Made by a program: the position numbers and the translations under genes. This document shows, piece after piece, positions 1 to 8,552 of a DNA stretch of 64,000 nt. Within the stretch, counting starts at the first letter, position 1. Each line of letters starts with the position of its first letter. The DNA lies in the NCBI GenBank assembly GCA_012960505.1, contig DUBC01000019.1:1-64000 (forward strand), in the 5' to 3' direction. This DNA is from Verrucomicrobiales bacterium. GTDB lineage: Bacteria > Verrucomicrobiota > Verrucomicrobiia > Verrucomicrobiales > DEV007. The notes under the pieces are model-generated. The model was not told the DNA's origin, made no database searches, and saw only the letters and a list, made by a program, of their open reading frames with translations.

Positions 1-1
1 A

Positions 2-3000
2 CTGCAAATAACTTACCTGATAGATGATGGAGCAATTTTTTATCTTAACGGGAACGAAGTGTACCGCTATAACATGCCGTTAGGTGAAGTCAGCTCGGAA
101 ACACTTGCTTCTTCCGGTTCAGAGGCCAAGAAAACTGAGCCTTTAGGCATACCAATGGCTGGACTGAAATCAGGGAAGAACCGTATCTCGGTGGAAGTCC
201 ATCAAGCAAATTCTGGCAGCAGTGATGTGGTCATGGGCCTTGAACTCGATTTACTCCAAACCTTGCCCGACCCTTCCGCAAGCCCTTCGCTCAGGCTCAG
301 CGAAATTGCCGGAAATACAGACAATAACTGGTCATTCGAACTCCAGAACACAGGTTCAAATCCAGTCTCAATCAATCAGTTCAGAGCTTCAATAAATGGC
401 AATGAGGAAAGTGAATATATTCTCCCCGAAAAGTCACTTCCCGCAGGAAATTTCCTGACCATTGAAAAATCTGAGAGCAGCCTTAATCCACAAAACGGTG
501 ATCGTCTTTTCCTTTACTCACCGGAAAACTTCGTCATCGATTCAGTAATCATCAGGAACGAGCCTCAGGCAAGACTGAACGAAAGATCCGATAATTCTTT
601 TTATCGTCCAGACAGCATAACTCCTCATTCATCAAACGCGATATCCTTCAGCAAAGACATTGTGATTAATGAAATCATGTATCATCACCGCCCGCAATAC
701 TCTTCACCGGGAACTCCCCCGACCCTGGAAACGATTAGCTTGTTTGATTTTAATTCAGTCTGGCTATACAACGAAACGGGAAAGGATCAGGGAGGGGATT
801 GGGCAAAGACGGCGCAGATTCCTGCAGGCGATTGGCTCGCCGGTCAGGGACCCTTGGGATTTGAAACCGATGCCGGCAAATTGCCAATTCCTTTAGGGAC
901 TTGGATGAAAAATCCAAGAGAGAGTAATCCGAGATTCTTCACGCATTACTTCGAAACGCAGTTCAACATAAGCTCACAGGACAAGGAATCGATCCGCGAA
1001 CTGATCCTGACACACATGATCGATGACGGTGCAGTCTTTTACCTGAACGGAACCGAGGTCGCTAGGTATAACTTGCCGGCAGGAACGATCGATCCGAATA
1101 CCCCGGCAACTAGCGGCGTCGAGGCCACGTTCAGGAACATCTCTTTCGAACCTAATGATCTTTTATTGACTGGAACGAACCGAATCTCTGTTGAACTGCA
1201 CCAGAAAAGCATTGGAAGCAGTGATTTCATCATGGGGTTGAAGTTCGATGCTCGCCGGGCCACTGACAATGGAGACCCCGGCAGGTCTTACATCGAAAGT
1301 GATGAACAGTGGGTGGAAATATACAATAAATCAGATAAGAAAGTTAATCTTTCCGGGTGGAAATTAAATAGGGCCATCAGTTTCACTTTCCCTCAGAACA
1401 CCACCATTGATCCCGATGCTTATCTGGTAATCTCTAATGATGCGAATTCCCTCAAATCAAAATTCCCGAACTCCAACGCGATCGGTAATTTTTCCGGGAA
1501 CCTCTCCAATAATTCAGAACGGATCGTTCTTCTGGACCAGAAAGGAAATCCGGTAGACGAGGTAACATATTATGACGGCAAGCCTTGGCCAAGACACGCT
1601 GACGGTGGTGGATCAAGCTTAGAGTTACGTGACCCGGAAGCTGACAACTCAGTCCCAGAGGCGTGGGCTGACAGTTCAAACTCAGACCAATCTGAGTGGG
1701 TCCAATACAGCTATACAATGACAGCAGAAGTGCCCACTTATACCCCTTCGATTGGTAATTTCCACGAACTGCGTCTTGGCCTCCTCGATGCGGGCGAGGT
1801 TCTCATCGATGATGTATCTGTCATCGAGGATCCGGGAGGAACGAACCGTGAACTAATGCAGAACGGAAGTTTTAATGCAGGAAATGCCGAGTACTGGCGG
1901 AGGATTGGGACTCACCAACTTTCCGAAGTAGTCGATACCGAAGAATCCCCCGCCCTAAAGATCGTGGCCAGTGCAAGGATGAATTACCTGAACAATCTCT
2001 TGGAATCCAATCTCAAAAGTAATGGATCCAGAGTACCAGTGAAGCCTGGAACAGATTATCAAATTTCATTCAAAGCCAAATGGCTCAAAGGATCACCTCA
2101 GTTCCGTTTTGAGCTTTATTATAATCGCTTGGCAAAGACAGTAATCCTGAAGCAACCGATCAGACACGGAACTCCCGGAAAAGAAAATTCCACCAGAGAA
2201 CCAAATATCGGACCAACATTCCAGGACGTGACCCACTATCCTCCAGTCCCTGAACCTGACCAGGCAATCACACTGAGCGGACGAGTCGATGATCCTGACG
2301 GGGTCAATTCACTTCTTCTCCATTATGCCAATGACGGCAGTCTATTTCGAATCGCTCCCGTGAGCCTATCTGACAACGGGTCCTGGAGCATTCAAATTCC
2401 AGGACAGAAGTCAGGACGCAAGATCCATTTCTATCTTGAAGCCGATGACGGTGAGAGCATTTCATTTTATCCGAAAAACGGTCCCGATTCCCGAGCAATG
2501 ATTCAGATCGATGATAATCGATCCTCTGAAACGATTCAAAACTTCAGAGTCATCATGACTAATCGCGATTCATCGACGATGCACAGCTCTAATGAAATTC
2601 TAAGTAATCACCGTTACGGATGCACGATCATCACCAACGAAAATGAAATTCATTATGATTGCGGGGTCCGTCTCAGAGGAAGCATGTTTAGCCGAAACTC
2701 ATCAGACAGCACAGGTATCAATTACAAGTTTCCAGCCGATAAACCTTATCGTGAAATTCATGGGACCGTGACAACACGAAGGCGCAATGTACGTGAAATT
2801 ATCGCAAAACACATGATCAATCATGCCGGAGGCATCCATGACAATTACAACGACATAGTTCAACTAATTCATACCACCCAAAAAGGCACTGCCAGACTAT
2901 CAATGGCCCGTTTTGGCAAGCCTTACCTTGAGGGACTTTCTGGCGGAGAAGGAACGGAAGGAATCGTCTTCAAGATGGAAGGGATCAGGGTATTTCAAAG

Positions 3001-4651
3001 TACTCAGGGAGGGAACCCTGAATCACCTAAGCTTCCGTTTCCAATCGGTTGGGTCAGTAGCTTTGATTTAGCTGATCAAGGAGATGATAAAGAAATTTAC
3101 CGGCACAACATACGCATTAATTCGAGACTCCCTGAGGACCGGTACGATGAAATTATAGCAATGTGCAAAGCTTTTAGCCTCAGGGGACAGGAACTGGAAG
3201 ATGAAATCAAAAACGTCATTGATGTGGATATGTGGATGCGTCAGTTCGCCATCATGTCACTCCTTGGAATCGGTGACACTTATAGTTCGGGAAATCCTCA
3301 TAACCTTAATTTCTACGTTCGCCCATCGGACGGAAAAGTGGAACCCATGCCGTGGGACTGGGACTTTCTGTTCTCCCAAAGCTCAAGCGCTGGACTCTGG
3401 GGCGGCCGTAACTTCGCAAAGATCCCTGCAAGGCCAGTGTATGGAAGAATCTTTCATGGGCACCTCGTCGACATTATCGAAAGCACTTTCAATAGCGAAT
3501 ACATGAATTATTGGCTAACTCATTACGGTTCATTGGCCAGAGAGGGTTACACCGGTTTCAGCAGCAATATTCGATCACGATCCAATTATGTCATGAGCCG
3601 AATACCGAAACAGATTCCTTTTAACATCACCACTGGGGTAGGAAATAATTTAACAGTCGATGGACCAACCGCGAACATATCAGGTAATGGCTGGGTCGAC
3701 GTTTCAAATGTATTTATCGAAGGGGCCGATCTTCCATTACCTATCGACTGGACAGACGCTGATTCATGGGAAGTGAGTGTACCCGTCCAGCCCGGGAAAA
3801 ATACGATAAACCTCACAGCATTTAACCGGAGAGGTAAAGAGGTCGGCAGCGACACGATCATTATCGAGAGCACCGGGAACATTGCTTCTGCCAATTCCAC
3901 GAACCTTACCATTTCGGAAATCATGTATCACCCCGAACAAGAAAATGATAACGAGTTCATTGAACTCATTAATCTGGACACATCCAAGAGCGTTGATTTG
4001 GGTGGTGTTTATTTCAAAAACGGAATTGACTTCACTTTTCAGGACAGGACAATCATCGGGCCCGGGGAGCGAATAATGATTAGTCAGAACCAATTTGAGA
4101 ATAACTCACGGCTCAGCAACAGCGGCGAACGCATTCTTTTAAGTGATGCGTCCGGATCAATAATAATTGATTTTAACTACCGTGATGAAGGGGCGTGGCC
4201 CGAGAGTTCAGATGGTAACGGATTCAGCCTCATACGCATTGACCCTGGCGGAGACAGGGACCCGAACTTACCGAGCGAATGGAGGCCCAGCATCGAGACA
4301 GGAGGCAATCCGGGCACTTCAGATTCTATAACATTTAGCGGTGAAAACTCTTTAGATTTACTCGCTTATGCAATTCCGCAGACCGATGACCTGAGAGCTA
4401 GAATTAACAAGGACGGAAAGCTCATTGTCACTGTCCTCCAAATACTCGGCGCTGACGATGCCTTAATCGAATTAGAGTACTCTACTGACGGAATCTCATG
4501 GGCACGTTTGACTGACGGTGACGGAATCGAACTCTCCAAAAGGTCTCATAATAGTGACGGGACCGAGTCTCTCGAGTACAAGGCCATTTCAAAAAATCTG
4601 ATCAATCAGGATCCGGCAATACTTTTCAGAGCAGCGGTGCGGCTCCGTTAA
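2..4651 (+). CDS. CotH-kinase/lamin-tail-domain surface protein, 5' end outside window
   Basis: The reading frame is open from base 2, so the gene starts upstream; the GTG at 59 is only an internal valine codon. At least 1549 residues are visible. Seen in order: the end of a beta-rich domain (motif IDDGAIFYLNG), a lamin-tail-like domain (about nt 290-560), a full second copy of the first domain (about 660-1250, motif MIDDGAVFYLNG), a lamin-tail domain opening with EQWVEIYN (about 1300-1660), a carbohydrate-binding-like beta region (1680-2130), a CotH-type region (about 2530-3600) with LRGSMFSR and the probable metal/active segment MPWDWDFLFS, and a third lamin-tail domain (EIMYHPEQENDNEFIELIN, about 3910-4250). 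CotH proteins are protein kinases in spores and occur in large secreted proteins of Verrucomicrobiota and Planctomycetota. The role here is probably at the cell surface; substrate unknown. The neighbouring operon converges on it from the other strand. Confidence 0.85.
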   Translation: MQITYLIDDGAIFYLNGNEVYRYNMPLGEVSSETLASSGSEAKKTEPLGIPMAGLKSGKNRISVEVHQANSGSSDVVMGLELDLLQTLPDPSASPSLRLSEIAGNTDNNWSFELQNTGSNPVSINQFRASINGNEESEYILPEKSLPAGNFLTIEKSESSLNPQNGDRLFLYSPENFVIDSVIIRNEPQARLNERSDNSFYRPDSITPHSSNAISFSKDIVINEIMYHHRPQYSSPGTPPTLETISLFDFNSVWLYNETGKDQGGDWAKTAQIPAGDWLAGQGPLGFETDAGKLPIPLGTWMKNPRESNPRFFTHYFETQFNISSQDKESIRELILTHMIDDGAVFYLNGTEVARYNLPAGTIDPNTPATSGVEATFRNISFEPNDLLLTGTNRISVELHQKSIGSSDFIMGLKFDARRATDNGDPGRSYIESDEQWVEIYNKSDKKVNLSGWKLNRAISFTFPQNTTIDPDAYLVISNDANSLKSKFPNSNAIGNFSGNLSNNSERIVLLDQKGNPVDEVTYYDGKPWPRHADGGGSSLELRDPEADNSVPEAWADSSNSDQSEWVQYSYTMTAEVPTYTPSIGNFHELRLGLLDAGEVLIDDVSVIEDPGGTNRELMQNGSFNAGNAEYWRRIGTHQLSEVVDTEESPALKIVASARMNYLNNLLESNLKSNGSRVPVKPGTDYQISFKAKWLKGSPQFRFELYYNRLAKTVILKQPIRHGTPGKENSTREPNIGPTFQDVTHYPPVPEPDQAITLSGRVDDPDGVNSLLLHYANDGSLFRIAPVSLSDNGSWSIQIPGQKSGRKIHFYLEADDGESISFYPKNGPDSRAMIQIDDNRSSETIQNFRVIMTNRDSSTMHSSNEILSNHRYGCTIITNENEIHYDCGVRLRGSMFSRNSSDSTGINYKFPADKPYREIHGTVTTRRRNVREIIAKHMINHAGGIHDNYNDIVQLIHTTQKGTARLSMARFGKPYLEGLSGGEGTEGIVFKMEGIRVFQSTQGGNPESPKLPFPIGWVSSFDLADQGDDKEIYRHNIRINSRLPEDRYDEIIAMCKAFSLRGQELEDEIKNVIDVDMWMRQFAIMSLLGIGDTYSSGNPHNLNFYVRPSDGKVEPMPWDWDFLFSQSSSAGLWGGRNFAKIPARPVYGRIFHGHLVDIIESTFNSEYMNYWLTHYGSLAREGYTGFSSNIRSRSNYVMSRIPKQIPFNITTGVGNNLTVDGPTANISGNGWVDVSNVFIEGADLPLPIDWTDADSWEVSVPVQPGKNTINLTAFNRRGKEVGSDTIIIESTGNIASANSTNLTISEIMYHPEQENDNEFIELINLDTSKSVDLGGVYFKNGIDFTFQDRTIIGPGERIMISQNQFENNSRLSNSGERILLSDASGSIIIDFNYRDEGAWPESSDGNGFSLIRIDPGGDRDPNLPSEWRPSIETGGNPGTSDSITFSGENSLDLLAYAIPQTDDLRARINKDGKLIVTVLQILGADDALIELEYSTDGISWARLTDGDGIELSKRSHNSDGTESLEYKAISKNLINQDPAILFRAAVRLR

Positions 4652-4688
4652 TTCTTAACAACGATCAAAGAGCACAAAGGAAAATGGC

Positions 4689-5207
4689 CTAGTCCCAGGG
4701 AGATCTTTGAGGGGATCCTCTGGTCCCACCATAACTCCATTCGTTGAGCCAGCTCTTTTCTCCTGCAATTTCAAGGACACTATAGCCACGGACCTTGCCG
4801 TAGTCAGAAGTGATCTCAATGAGAGCCTTAACTTCCTCCTTGCCATTTTTCTTGAGATGATCGGCAAGTTCACTCGAATAATAGCCAATAAAGTATTCAG
4901 GAAATTCAATGAAAGAGAAAATCACTTCGGGAACTTTAAACTGAGTTACCTGATTTGCTTCTCCATGAAGCTGAGGGGACTTAATTTCCCAGCTCATCAT
5001 ATACTCACGGGTCTTTGTTTGACCGATGAATGGTCCGTACAGGAAGAACGCAAAGAGCAGGACATAAAGCGTCAGTGTGATGATGGATGCTTTCAATCTC
5101 CGGACCCTTGATTTAACAATGGCACAGCCCAGAAAAGTCAACAGTATGATGACAGGGATCCCCAGAACAAAGAGGAACGGACGGATGTCAACCCATGCAA
5201 GAATCAC
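4689..5207 (-). CDS. small hypothetical inner-membrane protein
   Basis: 172 residues of unknown function. Two hydrophobic segments are visible, at about residues 8-30 and 41-62, followed by a soluble domain of about 110 residues ending in a polar tail. No catalytic motif was recognised. The start codon is GTG and directly abuts the TAA stop of the upstream esterase gene (TAA at 5210-5208, GTG at 5207-5205), so translation is probably coupled. It is the last gene of a minus-strand run beginning with the KDPG aldolase at 8498, and its end converges with the CotH gene 37 bases away. It reads like a real lineage-specific protein, since it is well formed and in operon position, but no family could be named. 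Confidence 0.6.
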   Translation of the reverse strand: MILAWVDIRPFLFVLGIPVIILLTFLGCAIVKSRVRRLKASIITLTLYVLLFAFFLYGPFIGQTKTREYMMSWEIKSPQLHGEANQVTQFKVPEVIFSFIEFPEYFIGYYSSELADHLKKNGKEEVKALIEITSDYGKVRGYSVLEIAGEKSWLNEWSYGGTRGSPQRSPWD

Positions 5208-6428
5208 TTACTTCAACTTCACGTTTAAAATGGCACTGAAAATCAAACCGGGATCCCCCCTATCAATCATTGTCCTAGAAATAGCAGCAATGGATCGGCT
5301 GACCTTGCCTTCGTGAACCTTCTTGCCGCCGAACTTGACCGTGACAGGCTCAGCAAAATCAATCATCTCATCATTAAGTAAAATACATAAAGTCCCGATC
5401 CCATCAGCCTTATCCACGTTAAATTGTTGCCCCTCACGACTAACCACAATCAGTTGCCTGGCCTTGACCTCTGCCCCAGGCAAGGCAACCCAATAACTCC
5501 GCCCATGGGTCACATCGTCCTGCTTCCATACAATCTTTTTCGGCAATCGGTTTCTTGTACGTTTAGCCATCCAGGGAACAGCGACCTTATCTTCAAGGTT
5601 CATCCAGTGCCCCTTCCCTTCATGAATTTTCACAAAATGATCATAACCTTTAAGGTCATTACTACGAAGATCTGCCAGCTTTGCCCCCCAGGACGCAGCC
5701 ACTTTGTTACGCCCATAACTACCATCATTGGCTCCTACCTGAAGAGCAAAGGGAAGATTGCGCAAACCTAACGGCGTCGACTCATTCGGGTGACCAGCCA
5801 TCATTGCCGCAGCGGCAAAGCGATCACACATCCTCGGAGCCAATTGATAAACTCCATCACCTCCTGCAGAATAACCCATGAGATAGACTCGCTCAGGATT
5901 GACTTCCTCAAAGATAGTTAAGTTCTCTATGAGCCTGTCAAATAGAGGATCAATATGGGACTGGTGCCAGAGGTTCCAAGTATCTGTTGGGGCACGCGGG
6001 CATAGATAAATTCCTTCCTTGGGCTTATAAAGACGCATCTGATTGCGCCACTGACCTTCATTGACTTTCGGCGGGGCACCTCCTCCACCATGCATCGATA
6101 TGAAGAGGCTCCGACCATTCTTTGGTTTCTCACCAAAGACAATGAAGTCAAACTTCATTGTTTTGCCACCCAATGAAATTGATTTACTCTTCATCTCCTC
6201 GGATCTGGTCTCACGAATCATCGCCGCATGATCTTTCCATAATAGTTCCTTCGCCCGGACCGCGTCCTCCTCGGAAAGGCTTAGCTTTGAAAATTCACTA
6301 TCAGGCATTGGCTTTCTCGAACCCCTGTCCGCTGAAAGCCACTCTTCGAGGGACTGAATGGGGGAACCATGTACAGTGCCCAGCACGAAAAGGCCAAAGA
6401 ACACGGAATGAATTTTAACAATAGGCAT
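5208..6428 (-). CDS. secreted alpha/beta-hydrolase (PHB-depolymerase/esterase-like)
   Basis: 406 residues with a signal peptide ending near VHGSP (about residue 22). The alpha/beta-hydrolase core shows an oxyanion-hole strand and loop (FISMHGGGGAPP) and a nucleophile elbow GYSAGG (Ser near residue 187), followed by a fold resembling secreted poly(3-hydroxybutyrate) depolymerases and feruloyl esterases. A late histidine in the GKGHWMN stretch is the likely catalytic base. The C-terminal 110 residues form an extra beta-rich domain. It is expected to act in the periplasm or outside the cell on an ester-linked polymer or on glycan substituents; the real substrate cannot be read from sequence. It lies 15 bases downstream of a GNAT gene in the same operon-like run and directly abuts the small membrane-protein gene. 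Confidence 0.75.
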   Translation of the reverse strand: MPIVKIHSVFFGLFVLGTVHGSPIQSLEEWLSADRGSRKPMPDSEFSKLSLSEEDAVRAKELLWKDHAAMIRETRSEEMKSKSISLGGKTMKFDFIVFGEKPKNGRSLFISMHGGGGAPPKVNEGQWRNQMRLYKPKEGIYLCPRAPTDTWNLWHQSHIDPLFDRLIENLTIFEEVNPERVYLMGYSAGGDGVYQLAPRMCDRFAAAAMMAGHPNESTPLGLRNLPFALQVGANDGSYGRNKVAASWGAKLADLRSNDLKGYDHFVKIHEGKGHWMNLEDKVAVPWMAKRTRNRLPKKIVWKQDDVTHGRSYWVALPGAEVKARQLIVVSREGQQFNVDKADGIGTLCILLNDEMIDFAEPVTVKFGGKKVHEGKVSRSIAAISRTMIDRGDPGLIFSAILNVKLK

Positions 6429-6443
6429 GATCTAATATTACAT

Positions 6444-6884
6444 TCACTGCAGTTTCTTGCGCGCTTTAAAATGAGGAATCGTTACCTCGAGGAACCTCTC
6501 CCCTTCACGGACATAGTCGAGCCGCTCATAAAATCCAATCACGTTCTCACGCGCATGCAAAATTATAGAGGAAAATCCAGACATAATGGCGAATTGCTCC
6601 GAAAAGAGAATGAGCTTCCTCCCGATCCCTTTTCCTTGGGCAAGCTCCGCTACAACGACCTGCTGCATTTTCAGTGTGTCCTCCTCGATTTTCTTGAATT
6701 GAAGATACGCGATTAATTCCTGTTCTTCATTCTTGCCGATCAAATGAATGAAATCTCTTTCCTCTTCGAGGTCCTGATCGAAGAGGCTCATCCCGAGCGG
6801 TTTTCTGAGAAGTTCGTTCCGTAGATTACAGGAAATCCTGTAATCTACGGAACCGTATTGAGTTTCTAGAAAATGAATGTCCAA
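6444..6884 (-). CDS. GNAT-family N-acetyltransferase (ElaA-like)
   Basis: 146 residues. The acetyl-CoA pyrophosphate-binding motif A is visible as AQGKGIGRKL (about residues 82-91), preceded by the beta4 strand LKMQQVVVAEL and followed by SSIILHARENVIGFYERLDY, where the final Tyr is the usual general acid. The N-terminal LRKPLG segment is also typical of ElaA-like GNATs. It transfers an acetyl group from acetyl-CoA to an unknown amine. It lies 22 bases downstream of a second, larger GNAT gene and 15 bases before the esterase gene. Codons 12-24 contain a perfect 38-base palindrome, annotated separately, which would form a strong hairpin near the 5' end of the coding message. Confidence 0.8.
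   Translation of the reverse strand: MDIHFLETQYGSVDYRISCNLRNELLRKPLGMSLFDQDLEEERDFIHLIGKNEEQELIAYLQFKKIEEDTLKMQQVVVAELAQGKGIGRKLILFSEQFAIMSGFSSIILHARENVIGFYERLDYVREGERFLEVTIPHFKARKKLQ
6816..6853. repeat. perfect 18-2-18 inverted repeat inside coding sequence
   Basis: Arm GTTCCGTAGATTACAGGA (6816-6833), two-base spacer AA (6834-6835) and an exactly complementary right arm (6836-6853). It lies within codons of the 146-residue acetyltransferase, encoding the GSVDYRISCNLRN stretch, just ahead of the conserved LRKPLG. In RNA it would form a long stable hairpin about 30 nucleotides after the start codon. The symmetry stops exactly at both ends (C/C mismatch). Confidence 0.9.
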
Positions 6885-6906
6885 TAATTTAGTTTTTCCT
6901 ATTCCT

Positions 6907-7848
6907 TCATCCAGTCTCAGGCATGAAGGTTGGCATTGTCACTCCGTTCAGGGGAGGACAGTCGCCCCTCACCTGACAAAGATGTATTTCGCAATTCTTC
7001 GCACCCCATCCATACAGAGTCTGAACTAGTTCACTTTCCTGAACCGGGACCAGAAAGACAGGCGCATTCCCGCGGTGCCTTTCATTAAGTTCATTATAAA
7101 TTAGAGCAGCTGAATCCGAACAGTTAGATGATACCCCGGGCCCCAGCATCTTACTTCCGGAGCTATTAACCGAGCAAAGGAATCCTGTGATTTGACCTTC
7201 GGGTGACTCAATTACTGAAACACCCCAGACGCCTGATCCATTTCTGATAAAGTAGGCAAAGTCCTTTTCTCTTCTGATCCCGTTCAACTTCATTTCAAAG
7301 TCAGCTATAGCCTTCGCGTCTTCAGGGACCGCGTCCCTGACCTGGTCCATTCCTTCAGGAGGGGCTACGCTAAAACCAACCTCAGGGACAGACAAAAACA
7401 TGTCCTGGAATGTCATTCTAGGAACAAATCCACGACGGGTATATAGTGAAAACGAGTCCAGATTCATCGCACTTGAAACGAGGCGAATCGGAAGATTCTC
7501 ATGCTCTGCAAGCGAAATGATTTCATCAAGCATCCGGGTCGCGATCCCCTTTCCAAAATAGTCCGGGCTAGCATTCATGATTCCCAAGGAAAAATGTGTC
7601 TCCCGCGGATGATAGAAACAGGAACCGGCCAAGCGGCCAGCGTCCATGTCCTCAGCTATAATGCAACAACCCGGGTCAAGATCCTCATAGACTTCGGTGA
7701 AGATTTCGCAGGCACTTGGATCCCCACCAAAAACGTTCTTTTTGAAATGCTCCTGATACCAAGCATTTGTGGAACTGAATATTAAATCGATGAGCTGATT
7801 CCTGTCACCCTCTTCCATTCTGCGAAGCTCAATATTAGATTCTTTCAT
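6907..7848 (-). CDS. two-domain GNAT-family N-acetyltransferase
   Basis: 313 residues. The N-terminal half is a GNAT domain with motif A in the form YFGKGIATRMLDEI (about residues 96-109) and a following NLDSFSLYTRRGF segment, typical of the beta5-alpha4 part of GNAT enzymes. The C-terminal half (about 165-313) resembles the second, degenerate GNAT domain of tandem acetyltransferases and lacks a clear acetyl-CoA loop. The substrate is unknown. Its start overlaps the stop of the KDPG-aldolase gene by four bases (7845-7848), showing translational coupling. The two GNAT genes in series are not close copies of each other. Confidence 0.75.
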   Translation of the reverse strand: MKESNIELRRMEEGDRNQLIDLIFSSTNAWYQEHFKKNVFGGDPSACEIFTEVYEDLDPGCCIIAEDMDAGRLAGSCFYHPRETHFSLGIMNASPDYFGKGIATRMLDEIISLAEHENLPIRLVSSAMNLDSFSLYTRRGFVPRMTFQDMFLSVPEVGFSVAPPEGMDQVRDAVPEDAKAIADFEMKLNGIRREKDFAYFIRNGSGVWGVSVIESPEGQITGFLCSVNSSGSKMLGPGVSSNCSDSAALIYNELNERHRGNAPVFLVPVQESELVQTLYGWGAKNCEIHLCQVRGDCPPLNGVTMPTFMPETG

Positions 7849-8498
7849 TTACCTAAATCCCTATGAGCCTGAACAGCAGAACTTGCGTTAGAAGTTATCT
7901 GATCCCACTGACCGGAAGCAATGAGATCTCTTGGCGCTATCCATGAACCGCCGACCGCAGCAATAATATCTTCCTTCAGGTAATCCGTCATGTTCTCCTG
8001 ATTAACCCCTCCGAGAGGAACATACTTGAGTCCAAGATGAGCATAAGGAGCCGCGATATTCTTTAAATGCTTAATACCGCCACTGCTGCCGGCAGGAAAG
8101 AACTTCAAAATCTCACAACCAAAGGGCAATGCACGCTCAATGTCCGAAGGAGTCATGATGCCGGGCGCAAAAGGAAGCCCTGCCTCTTGGGCCGCCTCAA
8201 TGACATCAACGTTTGTGCCCGGAGAAACACCGAAAGCAGCCCCCGAATCCTTGGCCTGAACGATCTGGTCCGGTTTGAGAATAGTTCCAATCCCTGCAAG
8301 CATTTCAGGAACGGATTCAGCAATCGATTTCAATGCCGGTAACGCGGCGTCGGTTCGAAGCGTCAATTCCATAGCATCTACACCTCCATGCAAGAGAGCC
8401 TCGGCGACAGGGACCGCGTCATCGACCCGGTCAATCATGAGTACGGCAACGACTCCTTTGGCAGTTAGCCTTGTGGCTACAGGATCAGTTAGCTTCAT
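7845..8498 (-). CDS. eda: 2-dehydro-3-deoxy-6-phosphogluconate (KDPG/KHG) aldolase
   Basis: 217 residues, the normal length. It cleaves KDPG to pyruvate and glyceraldehyde 3-phosphate in the Entner-Doudoroff pathway and in uronate breakdown. The Schiff-base lysine is K132 in EILKFFPA and the general acid/base is E44 in AMELTLR, matching K133 and E45 of the E. coli enzyme. GIGT, GVSPG, PGIMTP and the phosphate-binding GGV and GGSW loops are all present. It is a cytoplasmic trimer in the family. It is the first gene of a minus-strand run ending at 4689. Because the operon also holds an esterase, a role in using sugar acids from polysaccharides is plausible but not shown. The symbol eda is assigned by family; KDPGal aldolase specificity is an alternative. 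Confidence 0.9.
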   Translation of the reverse strand: MKLTDPVATRLTAKGVVAVLMIDRVDDAVPVAEALLHGGVDAMELTLRTDAALPALKSIAESVPEMLAGIGTILKPDQIVQAKDSGAAFGVSPGTNVDVIEAAQEAGLPFAPGIMTPSDIERALPFGCEILKFFPAGSSGGIKHLKNIAAPYAHLGLKYVPLGGVNQENMTDYLKEDIIAAVGGSWIAPRDLIASGQWDQITSNASSAVQAHRDLGK

Positions 8499-8552
8499 GC
8501 TTTTAACTTATTTCCAAATGATCTATTTATCAGGATAGCCTTAAGAATTGTC

